This document shows positions 30,578 to 39,127 of a stretch of DNA of 64,000 bases, one piece after another; within the stretch, counting starts at the first letter, position 1, and each line of letters opens with the position of its first letter. The DNA is from Oscillospiraceae bacterium (GTDB taxonomy: Bacteria; Bacillota; Clostridia; Oscillospirales; Ruminococcaceae), in the NCBI GenBank assembly GCA_028692035.1, contig JAQUYD010000001.1, positions 62,001 through 126,000 on the forward strand, written 5' to 3'. The notes below the pieces were generated by a model. The model was given only the letters and a program-made list of their open reading frames with translations. It was not told the origin of the DNA and searched no databases. Made by a program: the position numbers and the translations under genes.

Positions 30578-31260
30578 TATTTACAGCCCCCTTCCGCAGC
30601 AGCGCCGCATTTACCAGACATGGGGCAACCACCGCAACCCGCTGTCTCTTTCGGCTTTTTGCCCTTGCGCATCAGGATGCAGTTGACCAGCGCGATCAAA
30701 ATACCGAACACAAAGAACCCGCCGGGCGCCAGCGTCATAATGGACATGGTCTGGACCGACTCCGGGATAATCCGCATGCCAAACCATGTGCCAGAGCCCA
30801 AGATCTCACGGATGGAGCCCATGCACAGCAGCGCCAGCGTGAAGCCCAAACCCATACCGATTGCGTCGCAGGCAGAGGCCAACACGCCGTTTTTGTTGGC
30901 AAACATCTCAGCGCGGCCAAGAATAATGCAGTTGACCACGATCAGCGGCAGGTACAGCCCCAACGCCTCGTAGATCGAAGGGATATACGCTTCCAGCAGG
31001 AAGCTGACGATTGTTACAAAACCCGCGATAATGACAATATAGCTGGGGATACGGACCTTATCCGGAATGATGTTTCGCAGCAGAGAAATCACAATATTAG
31101 AACCCAGCAGAACGACGGTAGCCGCTATCCCCATACCCAAACCGTTGACTGCCAGCGAGGTGACTGCCAATGTCGGGCAGGTACCCAAAATCAGCACCAA
31201 CACAGGGTTTTCCTTAATGATGCCGTTGAGCAGAACCTTCAGATTGCTCTGTTTACTCAT
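30577..31260 (-). CDS. rnfE: Rnf complex subunit E with Cys-rich tail
   Basis: RnfE pairs with RnfA in the membrane and contributes Cys to the shared Fe-S site (LILGTCPTLAVT and IVVNCIILGRAEMF). The 227-residue product has about six helices. Its C-terminus extends beyond the last helix as KKPKETAGCGGCPMSGKCGAA plus EGGCK, a tail with five Cys that would face the cytosol and could hold a further metal centre (inference). The start overlaps the rnfG stop (ATGA). Confidence 0.95.
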   Translation of the reverse strand: MSKQSNLKVLLNGIIKENPVLVLILGTCPTLAVTSLAVNGLGMGIAATVVLLGSNIVISLLRNIIPDKVRIPSYIVIIAGFVTIVSFLLEAYIPSIYEALGLYLPLIVVNCIILGRAEMFANKNGVLASACDAIGMGLGFTLALLCMGSIREILGSGTWFGMRIIPESVQTMSIMTLAPGGFFVFGILIALVNCILMRKGKKPKETAGCGGCPMSGKCGAAAEGGCK

Positions 31261-32234
31261 GCAGCAAGCTCCCCTTTCACCAGTTCAAACGCGTCGACCG
31301 CTTTTCCGATCGCTTTCTGTACCGCATTGGAGGAAACCGTTGCACCGCCCAGCGCATCAACGCTGTCTGCGGCAGTCTGGCCGATATACTGATCCAGATA
31401 GGACGGTTTTCCAACCCGATCTCCTACACCCTCAGTCTCCGCAAATTCCACCGGTTTTACGCCGATGATCGTCCCGGTAGGATCCATTGCCACAACCAGA
31501 CGAATCAGCGGTTCCTCGTGGTAACCCTGCGCGGTCACAACCATCGTAACGGCAGATTTGTCGTTGGCAATGTAGACCTCTTTGATTTTATCAACTTCCT
31601 GCTCGTATTTGGTCACGCCACCGGGAACCAATGCTGCATTGGCGTCATCGACCGTATACAAAACCAGCTCTTCCGCCGGCTCATCCACCACTTCGGAGAT
31701 CTCAACAGAATTGCCGGAAGCCGCACTGTACAGCTCAAAAGCCGTGCCCAGCGCTTTTTTATATGCCTTAGAGGTAATGGTCGCACCGGCGATTCCATCC
31801 ACCTGCGTATAATCAGACGCATTTTTACCGACATAGTTGGCGCCGTAGCTGTCCTCGGCCAACTTCGCACCAAAACCAGGGGTCTCGGAATGCTCGATCA
31901 CTTTTGCGCCGGTAATATTGCCATCTGCATCAAAGCCAACCATCAGTTTTACATCGCCGCCGTAACCGGCCGCGGAAGCAGTGACAACATACCCTTTGCC
32001 GCTGGTCTCTTTATAAGCGTCAACCGCGCCTTCCACATCGGCGGGGATTTCCACCGCTTCAAAACCGGAAGCACCGGGTAGTACAACCGCTCTGGCCGCA
32101 TTGGCCTCAGCATTTTTCGCCTCTTCAATAATTGGTTTCGTCGCCTGATAGGTGAACACCAACGCGGTGGACACAACCACGCAAATCACAGTCAATACAA
32201 CAACGGGAATAACAAAATCTTTTACAAATTTCAT
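31257..32234 (-). CDS. rnfG: Rnf complex subunit G with two FMN-binding domains
   Basis: RnfG carries covalently bound FMN on the outer face of the membrane and passes electrons within the Rnf complex. After one N-terminal membrane helix (about 6-29) this 325-residue protein has two FMN_bind domains in tandem. One has DGIAGATITS (acceptor Thr about 152) and the other DALGGATVSS (Thr about 299), each matching the ApbE target motif. Usual RnfG is about 200 residues with one domain. The start at 32234 has GGAGG nine bases upstream and overlaps the end of the rnfD reading (ATGA). Confidence 0.92.
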   Translation of the reverse strand: MKFVKDFVIPVVVLTVICVVVSTALVFTYQATKPIIEEAKNAEANAARAVVLPGASGFEAVEIPADVEGAVDAYKETSGKGYVVTASAAGYGGDVKLMVGFDADGNITGAKVIEHSETPGFGAKLAEDSYGANYVGKNASDYTQVDGIAGATITSKAYKKALGTAFELYSAASGNSVEISEVVDEPAEELVLYTVDDANAALVPGGVTKYEQEVDKIKEVYIANDKSAVTMVVTAQGYHEEPLIRLVVAMDPTGTIIGVKPVEFAETEGVGDRVGKPSYLDQYIGQTAADSVDALGGATVSSNAVQKAIGKAVDAFELVKGELAA

Positions 32235-33222
32235 TTTGCAAGACCTCCAAACGGTTTTGTTTTCGTCCATCTATCAATCAGGGGCGTTAAAATATTCATC
32301 AATAGGATCGCAAAAGAAACGCCTTCTACATATTGTCCGTACAGGCGGATCACAATAGTCAAAAGCCCGCAGCCAATGGCAAAGATCACTTTGCCCTTCC
32401 GGGTGACCGGGGAGTGGAATAATCGGTCGCCATAAAGAAAGCGCCCAGCACCAGTCCGCCCGCCAGGATCTGCGAAATGGGGTTTACGCCCAAAATCCAG
32501 GACATGACAAATACAGTCCCAATGTAGGTCAACGGAATGATTGGACTGATGACCTTTTTGTAGATCAGATAGATTCCACCGATCAGCAGGGTGATGATGC
32601 AGGTCTCTCCCAAGCTGCCGCCCCGCAGGCCAAACAGCAATTCAAAAACGTTTGGAACACCGTCTACAGAGCCCAGCGCCATGTTGCCGATCTCTCCCAA
32701 GCCATTGACCTGGGTAGCATTGATCGCCGCCAGCGGGGTTGCGCCGGCAATATGGGAAATCGCCCCATCGGCAAACGTCGGGGTTACAAACGCGCTGGCG
32801 TCGCCCATGGCGGACGAAAAGGACACCAACAGCACCACACGCGCCGTAATGGCCGGGTTGGCAAAGTTTCTGCCAATGCCGCCAAACAGCATTTTCACAA
32901 TTACAATCGCCACAAAGCAGCCGACCATCGCCATCCAGAACGGAAAGGTCGACGGCAAGTTGAACGCTAACAGCATACCTGTGACCACCGCGCTGCAGTC
33001 CGAAACGGTGTTGGGTTGCTTTGTCAGAACATTATACAGATACTCAAAAATGATGCAAGACGCCACACAAACGCAGATGAGCATCAGCGCCCGCAGGCCA
33101 AACAGTAACGTCGCCGCAATTGCCGTAGGAATCAGCGCCACATCCACCGTAAGCATTATGTTGGAGGTTGTCACAGGATCTTTTAAATGCGGCGAGGTAA
33201 CGACCAAAAGTTTATTTTTCAA
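32231..33222 (-). pseudogene. rnfD: Rnf complex subunit D, interrupted by a one-base frameshift
   Basis: RnfD is a membrane subunit with covalent FMN. Translation starts at TTG (33222, GAGGTG seven bases upstream) and reads a normal RnfD with about eight helices and the flavinylation site SHIAGATPLAA, up to MATDYSTP (codon about 271). It then runs out of frame and stops at 32386. Adding one base in the CCCC run at 32409-32412 restores PVTRKGKVIFAIGCGLLTIV and on to TKPFGGLAK, ending at 32231 and overlapping rnfG exactly as in intact operons. The span is 992 bases, one short of 331 codons. A sequencing error or a recent mutation are both possible. Confidence 0.92.
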
Positions 33223-33235
33223 TGTGATTCACCTC

Positions 33236-34531
33236 TTACTTTTTTTCTCTCAACATCTGCTTGCCCATCTTGTTGTACAGCACCAGATAGCGGTTCGCCG
33301 GACATACATAAGCACAGCAGCCGCATTCGATGCACAGGTTCACTTTTAGGGAAGCCAATGCCTCCTTATTCTGGCCATGGACCGCCTTGTCGATCGCCGC
33401 AGGCATTAGATGGACCGGGCAGGCGCCAACGCATCGGGCACAGCGGATACAGGGAGTCTCCAGCCGTTCCAGCGCGTCTTCTTCCCCAAAGGCCAAAACC
33501 GCATTGTTGTTTTTAATAACCGGATACTGGTCGTTGGGAACCGCGATGCCCATCATGGGGCCGCCCATGAGAATCATACGGGGTTCCTTTGCGTATCCGC
33601 CACAAAATTGGATAACGTCCTCAAACTTCGCGCCGATCGGAACCATCACGTTCTGCGGCTTGGCGACCGCGGACCCGTCTACTGTGATCCGTTTTTGGAT
33701 CAGTGGCATACCGGTCTCCATGTAAGAAGCCACAAAGGCCACTGTGGAAACGTTCATAACAATTACGCCCTGATCAGCGGGGAGTTGGCCCTCTTTTACC
33801 ACCTTGCCGGTGGTCTCGTAAATCAGCACCTTCTCTGCGCCCTGGGGGTACTTGGATTTGAGGACCGCTACTTTGTAGCCGTCCTTACCTAAAATCATCT
33901 GTTGCATTTTGTCGATGGCTTCTTTTTTGTTGTCCTCAATGCCAATCACGACATTGGAGATCCCCAAATACTTTGTCACCAGCTCAATACCCTTGAGGAT
34001 CCGTTCGCCGTTTTCCAAAAACTCACGGTTATCCGCTGTAATAAACGGCTCACACTCGGCGCCGTTGATGATCAGCGTATCCACCTCGTCAAGATTCTTG
34101 GGATTGAGTTTGATAAAGGTTGGAAAGCCCGCACCGCCCAAGCCCACCAGGCCCGACATGCGGATTGCCGCGATAAAATCCTCTCGATTCTGCACTATCG
34201 GTGGCGCAATGGACTCATCCGCCGTCTGCTGGCCGTCACAGGCAATGACAATGGTCTGGGTCCTCACACCGTTTGGATTGATAAAATCCTCAATCGCCGT
34301 AACCGTACCAGACACGCTGGAGTGGATCGGCACGCTCATAAAGGCGTCGGAGTCCGCCAGAAGCTGCCCGACCTTCACCTCGTCCTTCACCTTCACAACG
34401 GGTGTGCACGGCACGCCCATATGCTGCAAAAGGGGGATGGTTACGCTGGCCGGTACAGGCATGGACACAGTTTCACAATTCATTGTGTTCTTATGATGTG
34501 GAACCTTTACTCCATTCAAGTTCATTTTCAA
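33236..34531 (-). CDS. rnfC: Rnf complex subunit C (NADH-binding)
   Basis: RnfC is the peripheral subunit where NAD is reduced. The 431-residue protein has the dinucleotide-binding GLGGAGFPTFIKL (about 130), an SLBB-type middle, and two ferredoxin motifs CIRCARCVGACP and CIECGCCAYVCP near the C-terminus. The N-terminal barrel-sandwich part (SDAFMSVPIHSSVSGTVTAIE) is typical. The start is TTG at 34531, with AGGAGG nine bases upstream. It is the first rnf gene and follows the Gx transporter gene by 73 bp. Confidence 0.95.
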   Translation of the reverse strand: MKMNLNGVKVPHHKNTMNCETVSMPVPASVTIPLLQHMGVPCTPVVKVKDEVKVGQLLADSDAFMSVPIHSSVSGTVTAIEDFINPNGVRTQTIVIACDGQQTADESIAPPIVQNREDFIAAIRMSGLVGLGGAGFPTFIKLNPKNLDEVDTLIINGAECEPFITADNREFLENGERILKGIELVTKYLGISNVVIGIEDNKKEAIDKMQQMILGKDGYKVAVLKSKYPQGAEKVLIYETTGKVVKEGQLPADQGVIVMNVSTVAFVASYMETGMPLIQKRITVDGSAVAKPQNVMVPIGAKFEDVIQFCGGYAKEPRMILMGGPMMGIAVPNDQYPVIKNNNAVLAFGEEDALERLETPCIRCARCVGACPVHLMPAAIDKAVHGQNKEALASLKVNLCIECGCCAYVCPANRYLVLYNKMGKQMLREKK

Positions 34532-34604
34532 CTTAAATTTCCTCCTGTCCTCATAGTTTCCCTTGCAAAATTCTCTATAACAATATGGTAACCCATAGGT
34601 TTCC

Positions 34605-35123
34605 CTAACGCAATTGGCGGTCTAGCTTTTCCACCGCCGGAAGCACCGTTTTTAACACCAAGCCGGTAACAAACCCCATGCCGATACCCGATAAAATCAG
34701 GATCGGGAAGTAGTACAGCGTCAATGTTGTCCCCGTCAACAGCGCGGCACCTAAAAGCTGGCCCATGTTGTGGCCAATTGCCCCGAAAATGCTGATGACC
34801 AGATAAGAAAGGCCCGCTTTTTTCATCCGGAGCAGCAACAGCATCACCGTCACCGAGAGCAGCCCGCCCAGCAGACTCAAAAGGGCGCCGGTGGGGCCCC
34901 GCATCAGCAGGACCGAAAGGGCCTTGAGCGCCGCTATCGTGTACGCGCCGGGAACGCCTAAAAAGAATACGCAGTACATCGTCACAATATTAGAAAGCCC
35001 CAGTTTAACGCCCGGCGGCAGGCCCGGGATCACGATCATCCCTTCTATATAGGAAAGAACCACCGCCACCGCAAACAGTAGCCCCATAAAGCATATTCGT
35101 TTGGTGTTTATGTGTTTACTCAT
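34605..35123 (-). CDS. Gx transporter family membrane protein (HepI/EetB-like)
   Basis: A 172-residue membrane protein with about five helices and the segment PGLPPGVKLGLSNIVTMYCVFFLGVPGAY plus MRGPTGALLSLLGG, typical of the family once called heptaprenyl diphosphate synthase component I (PF07456). In Listeria the relative EetB belongs to the flavin-based extracellular electron transfer locus, and the ECF-S-like fold suggests small-molecule transport. Here it stands between apbE and rnfC, all in one direction, which supports a role in flavin or redox-carrier supply to the flavinylated Rnf subunits (inference). Confidence 0.85.
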   Translation of the reverse strand: MSKHINTKRICFMGLLFAVAVVLSYIEGMIVIPGLPPGVKLGLSNIVTMYCVFFLGVPGAYTIAALKALSVLLMRGPTGALLSLLGGLLSVTVMLLLLRMKKAGLSYLVISIFGAIGHNMGQLLGAALLTGTTLTLYYFPILILSGIGMGFVTGLVLKTVLPAVEKLDRQLR

Positions 35124-35147
35124 CTACAGCGCCATTTCTCCATTCTG

Positions 35148-36287
35148 TTAGAATGCATTTACGAATCGGTAATCCACCGCCTGTTCATTGGGTGTAAAAT
35201 AGGGCCGGATTCCATCGGAGAGATAAACATTTTTGTCCCGGTCGATCAGAATAAAATCAAAGGATTCTGCATTCGCGTAGGACATCGCCTTTTCTCTTCC
35301 CGCCAAAAACAGCACTGTAGAGAGAAAATCTGCCATCCCGCCATCTTCGCAGATCACCGAAACAGAAATCAAATCACCGTCGCCAGGATAGCCCGTAGCC
35401 GGATCTAAGATATGGTGATACCGAACGCCGTTTTCTTCAAAGTAGCGCTCGTAATCGCCGGAAGTCGCCATTGTTGTATCGGTCAGTTCCACAACGCCAA
35501 TGTAGTCGCCGGCGTCTCCCCTTGGGTCCCGGATGCCAAACCGGTAAGCAGCGCCCTCTTCCTTCCGCCCAGTTGTAAAAATGTTGCCGCCTAGCGAAAG
35601 GTATCCGGAACGGATCCCGTAAGATTTTGCCGCTTTCATTGCCAAAGCGCCTGCCGCCCCCTTTGCCATACCGCCGAGGTTCAGCTTCTGCCCTGTCTGG
35701 CGCAGCATCGCCGAATGATCCTCTTCCCGCAACAGCAAGTCTTCATAATTCACCAGCGCCAAAGCCTCCTGGATCTCCGCTTCTTTTGGGACATGGGGAT
35801 CTTCTCCTGTGATGTCCCACAGATCGGCCAGCGGGCCAATGGTGATATCGAACAACCCCTGAGAAGCGGCACAGTACGCCTTTGCCGTTTTTAAAAGCGC
35901 AAACGTTTCTTCGCTTATCTGTACATAGGAGACGCCAGCATTTTGGTTGATTTTGGCGATTTCCGAAGCAGGATCATAGGCCGAAATACGGTTTTCAAAC
36001 GCCCGCAGTTCCTGATTCACTGCCTCGACAGCCTGGCCGCTTTTTGACCCGACCAGTTTTTGATCCACAAACGTATCCATGACGAATGAGCTACCGGTAC
36101 TGACCGTCTGTTCCGCTTGCCGGCTATCCCAATAAGAGCCAAAACAGGCCAAAAAAAAGAGCAGTATAAAACCAACGATTACCGCAAACATTGTTTTCTT
36201 TCTTGGATTGTTCAGCAAAAAATTCAACTCCGTTTTATGATCGCATACCGCTTTCATGATTGTAACGCATTTATAGGGGGATTTCAA
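35148..36287 (-). CDS. apbE: FAD:protein FMN transferase
   Basis: ApbE moves FMN from FAD to a Thr or Ser in DxxxGA(T/S) motifs of exported or membrane domains, such as those of RnfG and RnfD encoded just downstream. The protein has an N-terminal membrane anchor (TMFAVIVGFILLFFLACF), then the ApbE domain with FVMDTF, SAYDPASEIAKINQ, LDIT-like FDITIGPLADLWDITG, LNLGGMAKGAAG, SLGGNIFTTG and HHILDPATGYPG. The start is uncertain: TTG at 36287 has GGAGG five bases upstream, while GTG 36308 and ATG 36257 lack one. About 380 residues. It heads the apbE-Gx-rnf cluster. Confidence 0.93.
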   Translation of the reverse strand: MKSPYKCVTIMKAVCDHKTELNFLLNNPRKKTMFAVIVGFILLFFLACFGSYWDSRQAEQTVSTGSSFVMDTFVDQKLVGSKSGQAVEAVNQELRAFENRISAYDPASEIAKINQNAGVSYVQISEETFALLKTAKAYCAASQGLFDITIGPLADLWDITGEDPHVPKEAEIQEALALVNYEDLLLREEDHSAMLRQTGQKLNLGGMAKGAAGALAMKAAKSYGIRSGYLSLGGNIFTTGRKEEGAAYRFGIRDPRGDAGDYIGVVELTDTTMATSGDYERYFEENGVRYHHILDPATGYPGDGDLISVSVICEDGGMADFLSTVLFLAGREKAMSYANAESFDFILIDRDKNVYLSDGIRPYFTPNEQAVDYRFVNAF

Positions 36288-36484
36288 GCCCTCCTCCGCC
36301 TTTTCCACAAACTGCTGTCATTCCTATAAGGAATCTTGTCCAATTTTTCTCAGATGGAGGCGAAAATCCGCAAAATATTGCAATCTGCACAGCTTCCCAG
36401 CTCACTGCATTGCTGACACAGATTGGCCTGTCAATCTCGGTTTTGCAGCGACTTTCATCGGGGATCAAATAAAATCGAACCGTC
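36288..36484. other. Intergenic region upstream of apbE
   Basis: About 200 bp that should hold the promoter of the apbE-rnf cluster. I could not find a convincing -35/-10 pair. ATTCCT and AGGAAT separated by ATA (36320-36334) form a short palindrome that could be an operator. No coding potential is seen. Confidence 0.4.
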
Positions 36485-36526
36485 AAAAAACGTCCGCCCA
36501 CCTTCCGTTGGGAAAGTAGGCGGACG
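36485..36526 (-). terminator. Terminator of the CD1247-type gene
   Basis: CGTCCGCC and GGCGGACG form the base of a 16-pair stem (36491-36526, with two G-U pairs on the minus-strand RNA) around a GTTG-type loop. It is followed on the minus strand by six T. Confidence 0.85.
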
Positions 36527-36593
36527 CTGCCGCTCATCGTGCGGGGCCTATTTACCGTTTATGACCGGCCCCACCCCCAGCGGAAAGCCGTTC

Positions 36594-37049
36594 TTACTCG
36601 TGGTCGTGGCCGCAGTCCTCGCAGCCGCAATCGCAATCATCGTCGCACTCGAAATCGAATTCCAATTTTTCATGGCAATTCGGGCAGTTGATAAAGCCCT
36701 CGTCCAGCATGTCCTCGTTGACATAAATGCTGTCTCCACAAGCCGGGCATGTTACCTCATACAACTCATCGTCATCGCACTCTTCGTCGTCGCAATCACA
36801 ACCGCAGTCGCAGTCATCGTCACATTCATCGCCGTAAAATTCTTCTTCCAGCGCGCCCAAATCCTCATCAATCTCATCCAAGCCATCGGACAGCTCGGCG
36901 ACATTGTCTTCCAGATCGGTCACGGTCAACGAGATATCGTCCAAAACATCGATTATCGCTTTGAACACCCGTCCCTCTTTGGTTGTTTCGTCTATCCCAA
37001 GGCCTTCGCTTAAACCTCTCAGGTATGCAACCTTCTCAAGAATCGTCAT
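36594..37049 (-). CDS. CD1247-type protein with zinc ribbon and Asp/Cys-rich repeats
   Basis: A 151-residue acidic protein. The N-terminal helical part (MTILEKVAYLRGLSEGLGID to about residue 70) matches the CD1247 N-terminal domain known from Clostridia; its function is unknown. A zinc ribbon CPACGDSIYVNED to NCPNC lies at 101-125. Two copies of ECDDDCDCGC (75-84 and 134-143) flank the ribbon, and the tail is CGHDHE. So many Cys, Asp and His make metal binding likely (inference). AGGAGG precedes the ATG. It has a terminator and lies 104 bp after efp. Confidence 0.75.
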   Translation of the reverse strand: MTILEKVAYLRGLSEGLGIDETTKEGRVFKAIIDVLDDISLTVTDLEDNVAELSDGLDEIDEDLGALEEEFYGDECDDDCDCGCDCDDEECDDDELYEVTCPACGDSIYVNEDMLDEGFINCPNCHEKLEFDFECDDDCDCGCEDCGHDHE

Positions 37050-37078
37050 CAGAAAATCCTCCTTTATAGTTGAAATAG

Positions 37079-37100
37079 AAAAATAGCGATTGCTATTTTT
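37079..37100 (-). terminator. Weak terminator-like hairpin after efp
   Basis: AAAAATAGC (37079-37087) and GCTATTTTT (37092-37100) form a perfect but AT-rich stem with a four-base loop, between efp and the CD1247-type gene. It may attenuate read-through. Confidence 0.5.
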
Positions 37101-37153
37101 ATCAATAAATACCCGGCTGTAGCCGGTCGGACAAACCCGCGTATCCCCGCGAA

Positions 37154-37711
37154 CTAGGCGCGTTCCATGTATTCGCCCGTTCTGGTGTCCACACGGATCA
37201 GGTCGCCTTCCTCGATAAACAGCGGCACATTGATCTGTGCACCCGTTTCCAGGGTGGCGGGTTTGGTGGTATTCGTCGCCGTATTGCCTCTGAAGCCGGG
37301 ATCGGTCTGGGTGACCTGCAACTCCATAAAGAACGGCGGCTCAACCCCAAAAATCGTCCCTTTATAGGACAATACCTTCACGTCGGTATTCTCTTTGACA
37401 AACTTAAAGTTATCCCCGAGGATGCTAGCATTGATCGGAATATTTTCGTAGGTCTCGTTGTCCATGAAATAGTACAAATCGCCATCATTGTACAGATACT
37501 GCATGTCCTTGCGCTCTACAAAAGCGGTCGGAAACTTGTCGGTGGGGTTGAACGTTTTCTCAACCACAGAACCGGTGATCACATTGCGGATTTTAGTGCG
37601 GACAAACGCTGCGCCTTTTCCAGGTTTTACGTGCTGGAACTCAATGATTTGAACCACATTGCCGTCCATCTCAAACGTTACGCCATTTCTGAAATCTCCT
37701 GCAGATACCAT
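37154..37711 (-). CDS. efp: Translation elongation factor P
   Basis: EF-P rescues ribosomes stalled at polyproline stretches. The 185-residue, three-domain (KOW plus two OB) protein starts [40 protein letters not shown], with the modified Lys in the KPGKG loop near residue 32, and ends [16 protein letters not shown], the family C-terminus. GGAGG lies nine bases ahead of the ATG. aroQ is 103 bp upstream and the intervening DNA is AT-rich, so a separate promoter is likely, although I could not define one. Confidence 0.97.
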   Translation of the reverse strand: MVSAGDFRNGVTFEMDGNVVQIIEFQHVKPGKGAAFVRTKIRNVITGSVVEKTFNPTDKFPTAFVERKDMQYLYNDGDLYYFMDNETYENIPINASILGDNFKFVKENTDVKVLSYKGTIFGVEPPFFMELQVTQTDPGFRGNTATNTTKPATLETGAQINVPLFIEEGDLIRVDTRTGEYMERA

Positions 37712-37814
37712 CTATTATACCTCCACCGCCATACTCATAAACGAATATTGAGCGCATTTTTAACATTATAATTCTATATTATATTTCCATCTTTTGCAAG
37801 GGATTCTGCAAAAA

Positions 37815-38252
37815 TTATACGAGGATTTTTTTAAAAGCGTCTATCGCCAGCAAATAACTGTTTTTTCCAAAGCCCGCAATCGATCCTACGCAGACCGGCG
37901 CGATGACCGAAAGATGGCGAAAATCGTTTCTCGCTTGGATATTGGAAAAATGCACCTCGATGCAAGGGATCTTTACTGCGGCAATGGCGTCGTGGATCGC
38001 ATAGCTGTAATGGGTGTAAGCGCCGGCGTTTAGGATAATCCCATCTGCGCGGCCCATGGCTTCATGCAGCCAGTCGATGATCTGCCCTTCGTGGTTTGAC
38101 TGGCGGATCTCGCAGGTAAAGCCCTCTTTCTCACAGTATGCCCGGATTTCTTCATCGATCTGCCCCAGCGACTCTGAACCGTAAACCCCCGGCTCCCGAA
38201 CGCCGGTCAGGTTGATATTGGGCCCGTGGATAACCAGCAGCTGTTTTTTCAT
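37815..38252 (-). CDS. aroQ: 3-dehydroquinate dehydratase, type II
   Basis: Dehydrates 3-dehydroquinate to 3-dehydroshikimate, the step after AroB. The 145-residue protein is a type II (dodecameric) enzyme: GPNINLTGVREPGVYGSESL carries the catalytic Arg and Tyr, followed by SNHEGQIIDWLHEA, NAGAYTHYSYAIHDAI and EVHFSNIQARNDFRHLSVI. The start overlaps the stop of the upstream endonuclease IV-like gene (ATGA), with GGAGG nine bases upstream. It sits apart from aroBAC. Confidence 0.96.
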   Translation of the reverse strand: MKKQLLVIHGPNINLTGVREPGVYGSESLGQIDEEIRAYCEKEGFTCEIRQSNHEGQIIDWLHEAMGRADGIILNAGAYTHYSYAIHDAIAAVKIPCIEVHFSNIQARNDFRHLSVIAPVCVGSIAGFGKNSYLLAIDAFKKILV

Positions 38253-39127
38253 TTTTTGCTTTCCTCCGTCTGTTCCAAGATACTTTCATAATACCGGCGG
38301 ATGGTCAGCGCGTCCTCCGCCTGGGTTCCCGCGGACTCACAGATCACCGTTGGGCTACAGTTTTTACGGACAATCCATTCAGCCAACGGTTCAAAATCTG
38401 GCCCATAGACCGTGTCCGTAAAAGTCAAATGCCGCTTTTCACCGCCTTTTTCCGTGTATTCGATCTTGGAAAAATGGGAATGGAAACGGCGTGTCCGATC
38501 AATCCCCAGCCGGTTTTCCATCGTCTCAAAAACCTTGCCAAAATCCGCTGGCGTTTTAAGTCCACCAATCGTCCGGGCATTTAAATGCCCAAAATCGATA
38601 CAGGGCAAAAAGCGCTCGTCCACCAAGCAAAGCTCCATCACTTCTTCCAAATCCCCCAGCTGGTTGATCTTTCCCATGGTTTCCGGGCAGATATGCACCT
38701 GGCCCAGCCCATTTTGATCCAGCGCTGCCGCCGACTGGCGCAGCGTGTCTTTTGCCAGCTCCAGCGCCTGCTGCCGCGTCATCTTCGAGCAGGACCCCGA
38801 ATGGACCACGATCCGGTCGGCGCCCATCGCGGCAGCGGCAGCGGCGCTTTGGAGAATATAATCAACGCTCTTCTCCCGCTTTTCCTCTTCCAGGCTGGAA
38901 AGGGAAATAAAATACGGCGCATGCAGCGAAAGGGCGATCCCCTCCTCCCTGGCTAGCGCCCCCAGCTCCTGAGCCGCTTCCGTCGTGATACGCACACCGC
39001 GGCCACATTGGTATTCAAACGCATTGAGGCCCATTCTTTTCAGATATGCCGGCATTTGGGAGGTCTTGCGGTAACCCATGGCATGAAAGCTTTCGGCGCT
39101 GCCCGCCGGCCCAAATTTTGCGCTCAA
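38249..39127 (-). CDS. Endonuclease IV-like TIM-barrel protein
   Basis: A 292-residue member of the Nfo/AP-endonuclease family, which cleaves at abasic sites using three zinc ions. Putative metal ligands are seen in order: SLHAPYF, IVVHSGS, HICPETMG, CIDFGHLNA, FHSHFSKI and VICES. It differs from classical Nfo (shorter motifs around the zinc sites), so it may be a divergent paralogue; abasic-site activity is an inference. The start is TTG at 39127, with GGAGGG seven bases upstream, overlapping the yqeG stop. It is translationally coupled to aroQ downstream. Confidence 0.78.
   Translation of the reverse strand: MSAKFGPAGSAESFHAMGYRKTSQMPAYLKRMGLNAFEYQCGRGVRITTEAAQELGALAREEGIALSLHAPYFISLSSLEEEKREKSVDYILQSAAAAAAMGADRIVVHSGSCSKMTRQQALELAKDTLRQSAAALDQNGLGQVHICPETMGKINQLGDLEEVMELCLVDERFLPCIDFGHLNARTIGGLKTPADFGKVFETMENRLGIDRTRRFHSHFSKIEYTEKGGEKRHLTFTDTVYGPDFEPLAEWIVRKNCSPTVICESAGTQAEDALTIRRYYESILEQTEESKK

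Noticed and set aside
36130-36180. ApbE as a lipoprotein
   Set aside because: FFLAC is a poor lipobox (Phe at -3), so a plain N-terminal membrane anchor is the safer reading.
36320-36334. ATTCCT-ATA-AGGAAT palindrome upstream of apbE as an operator
   Set aside because: Only six-base arms and no clear promoter nearby; mentioned with the intergenic entry but not supported as a binding site.
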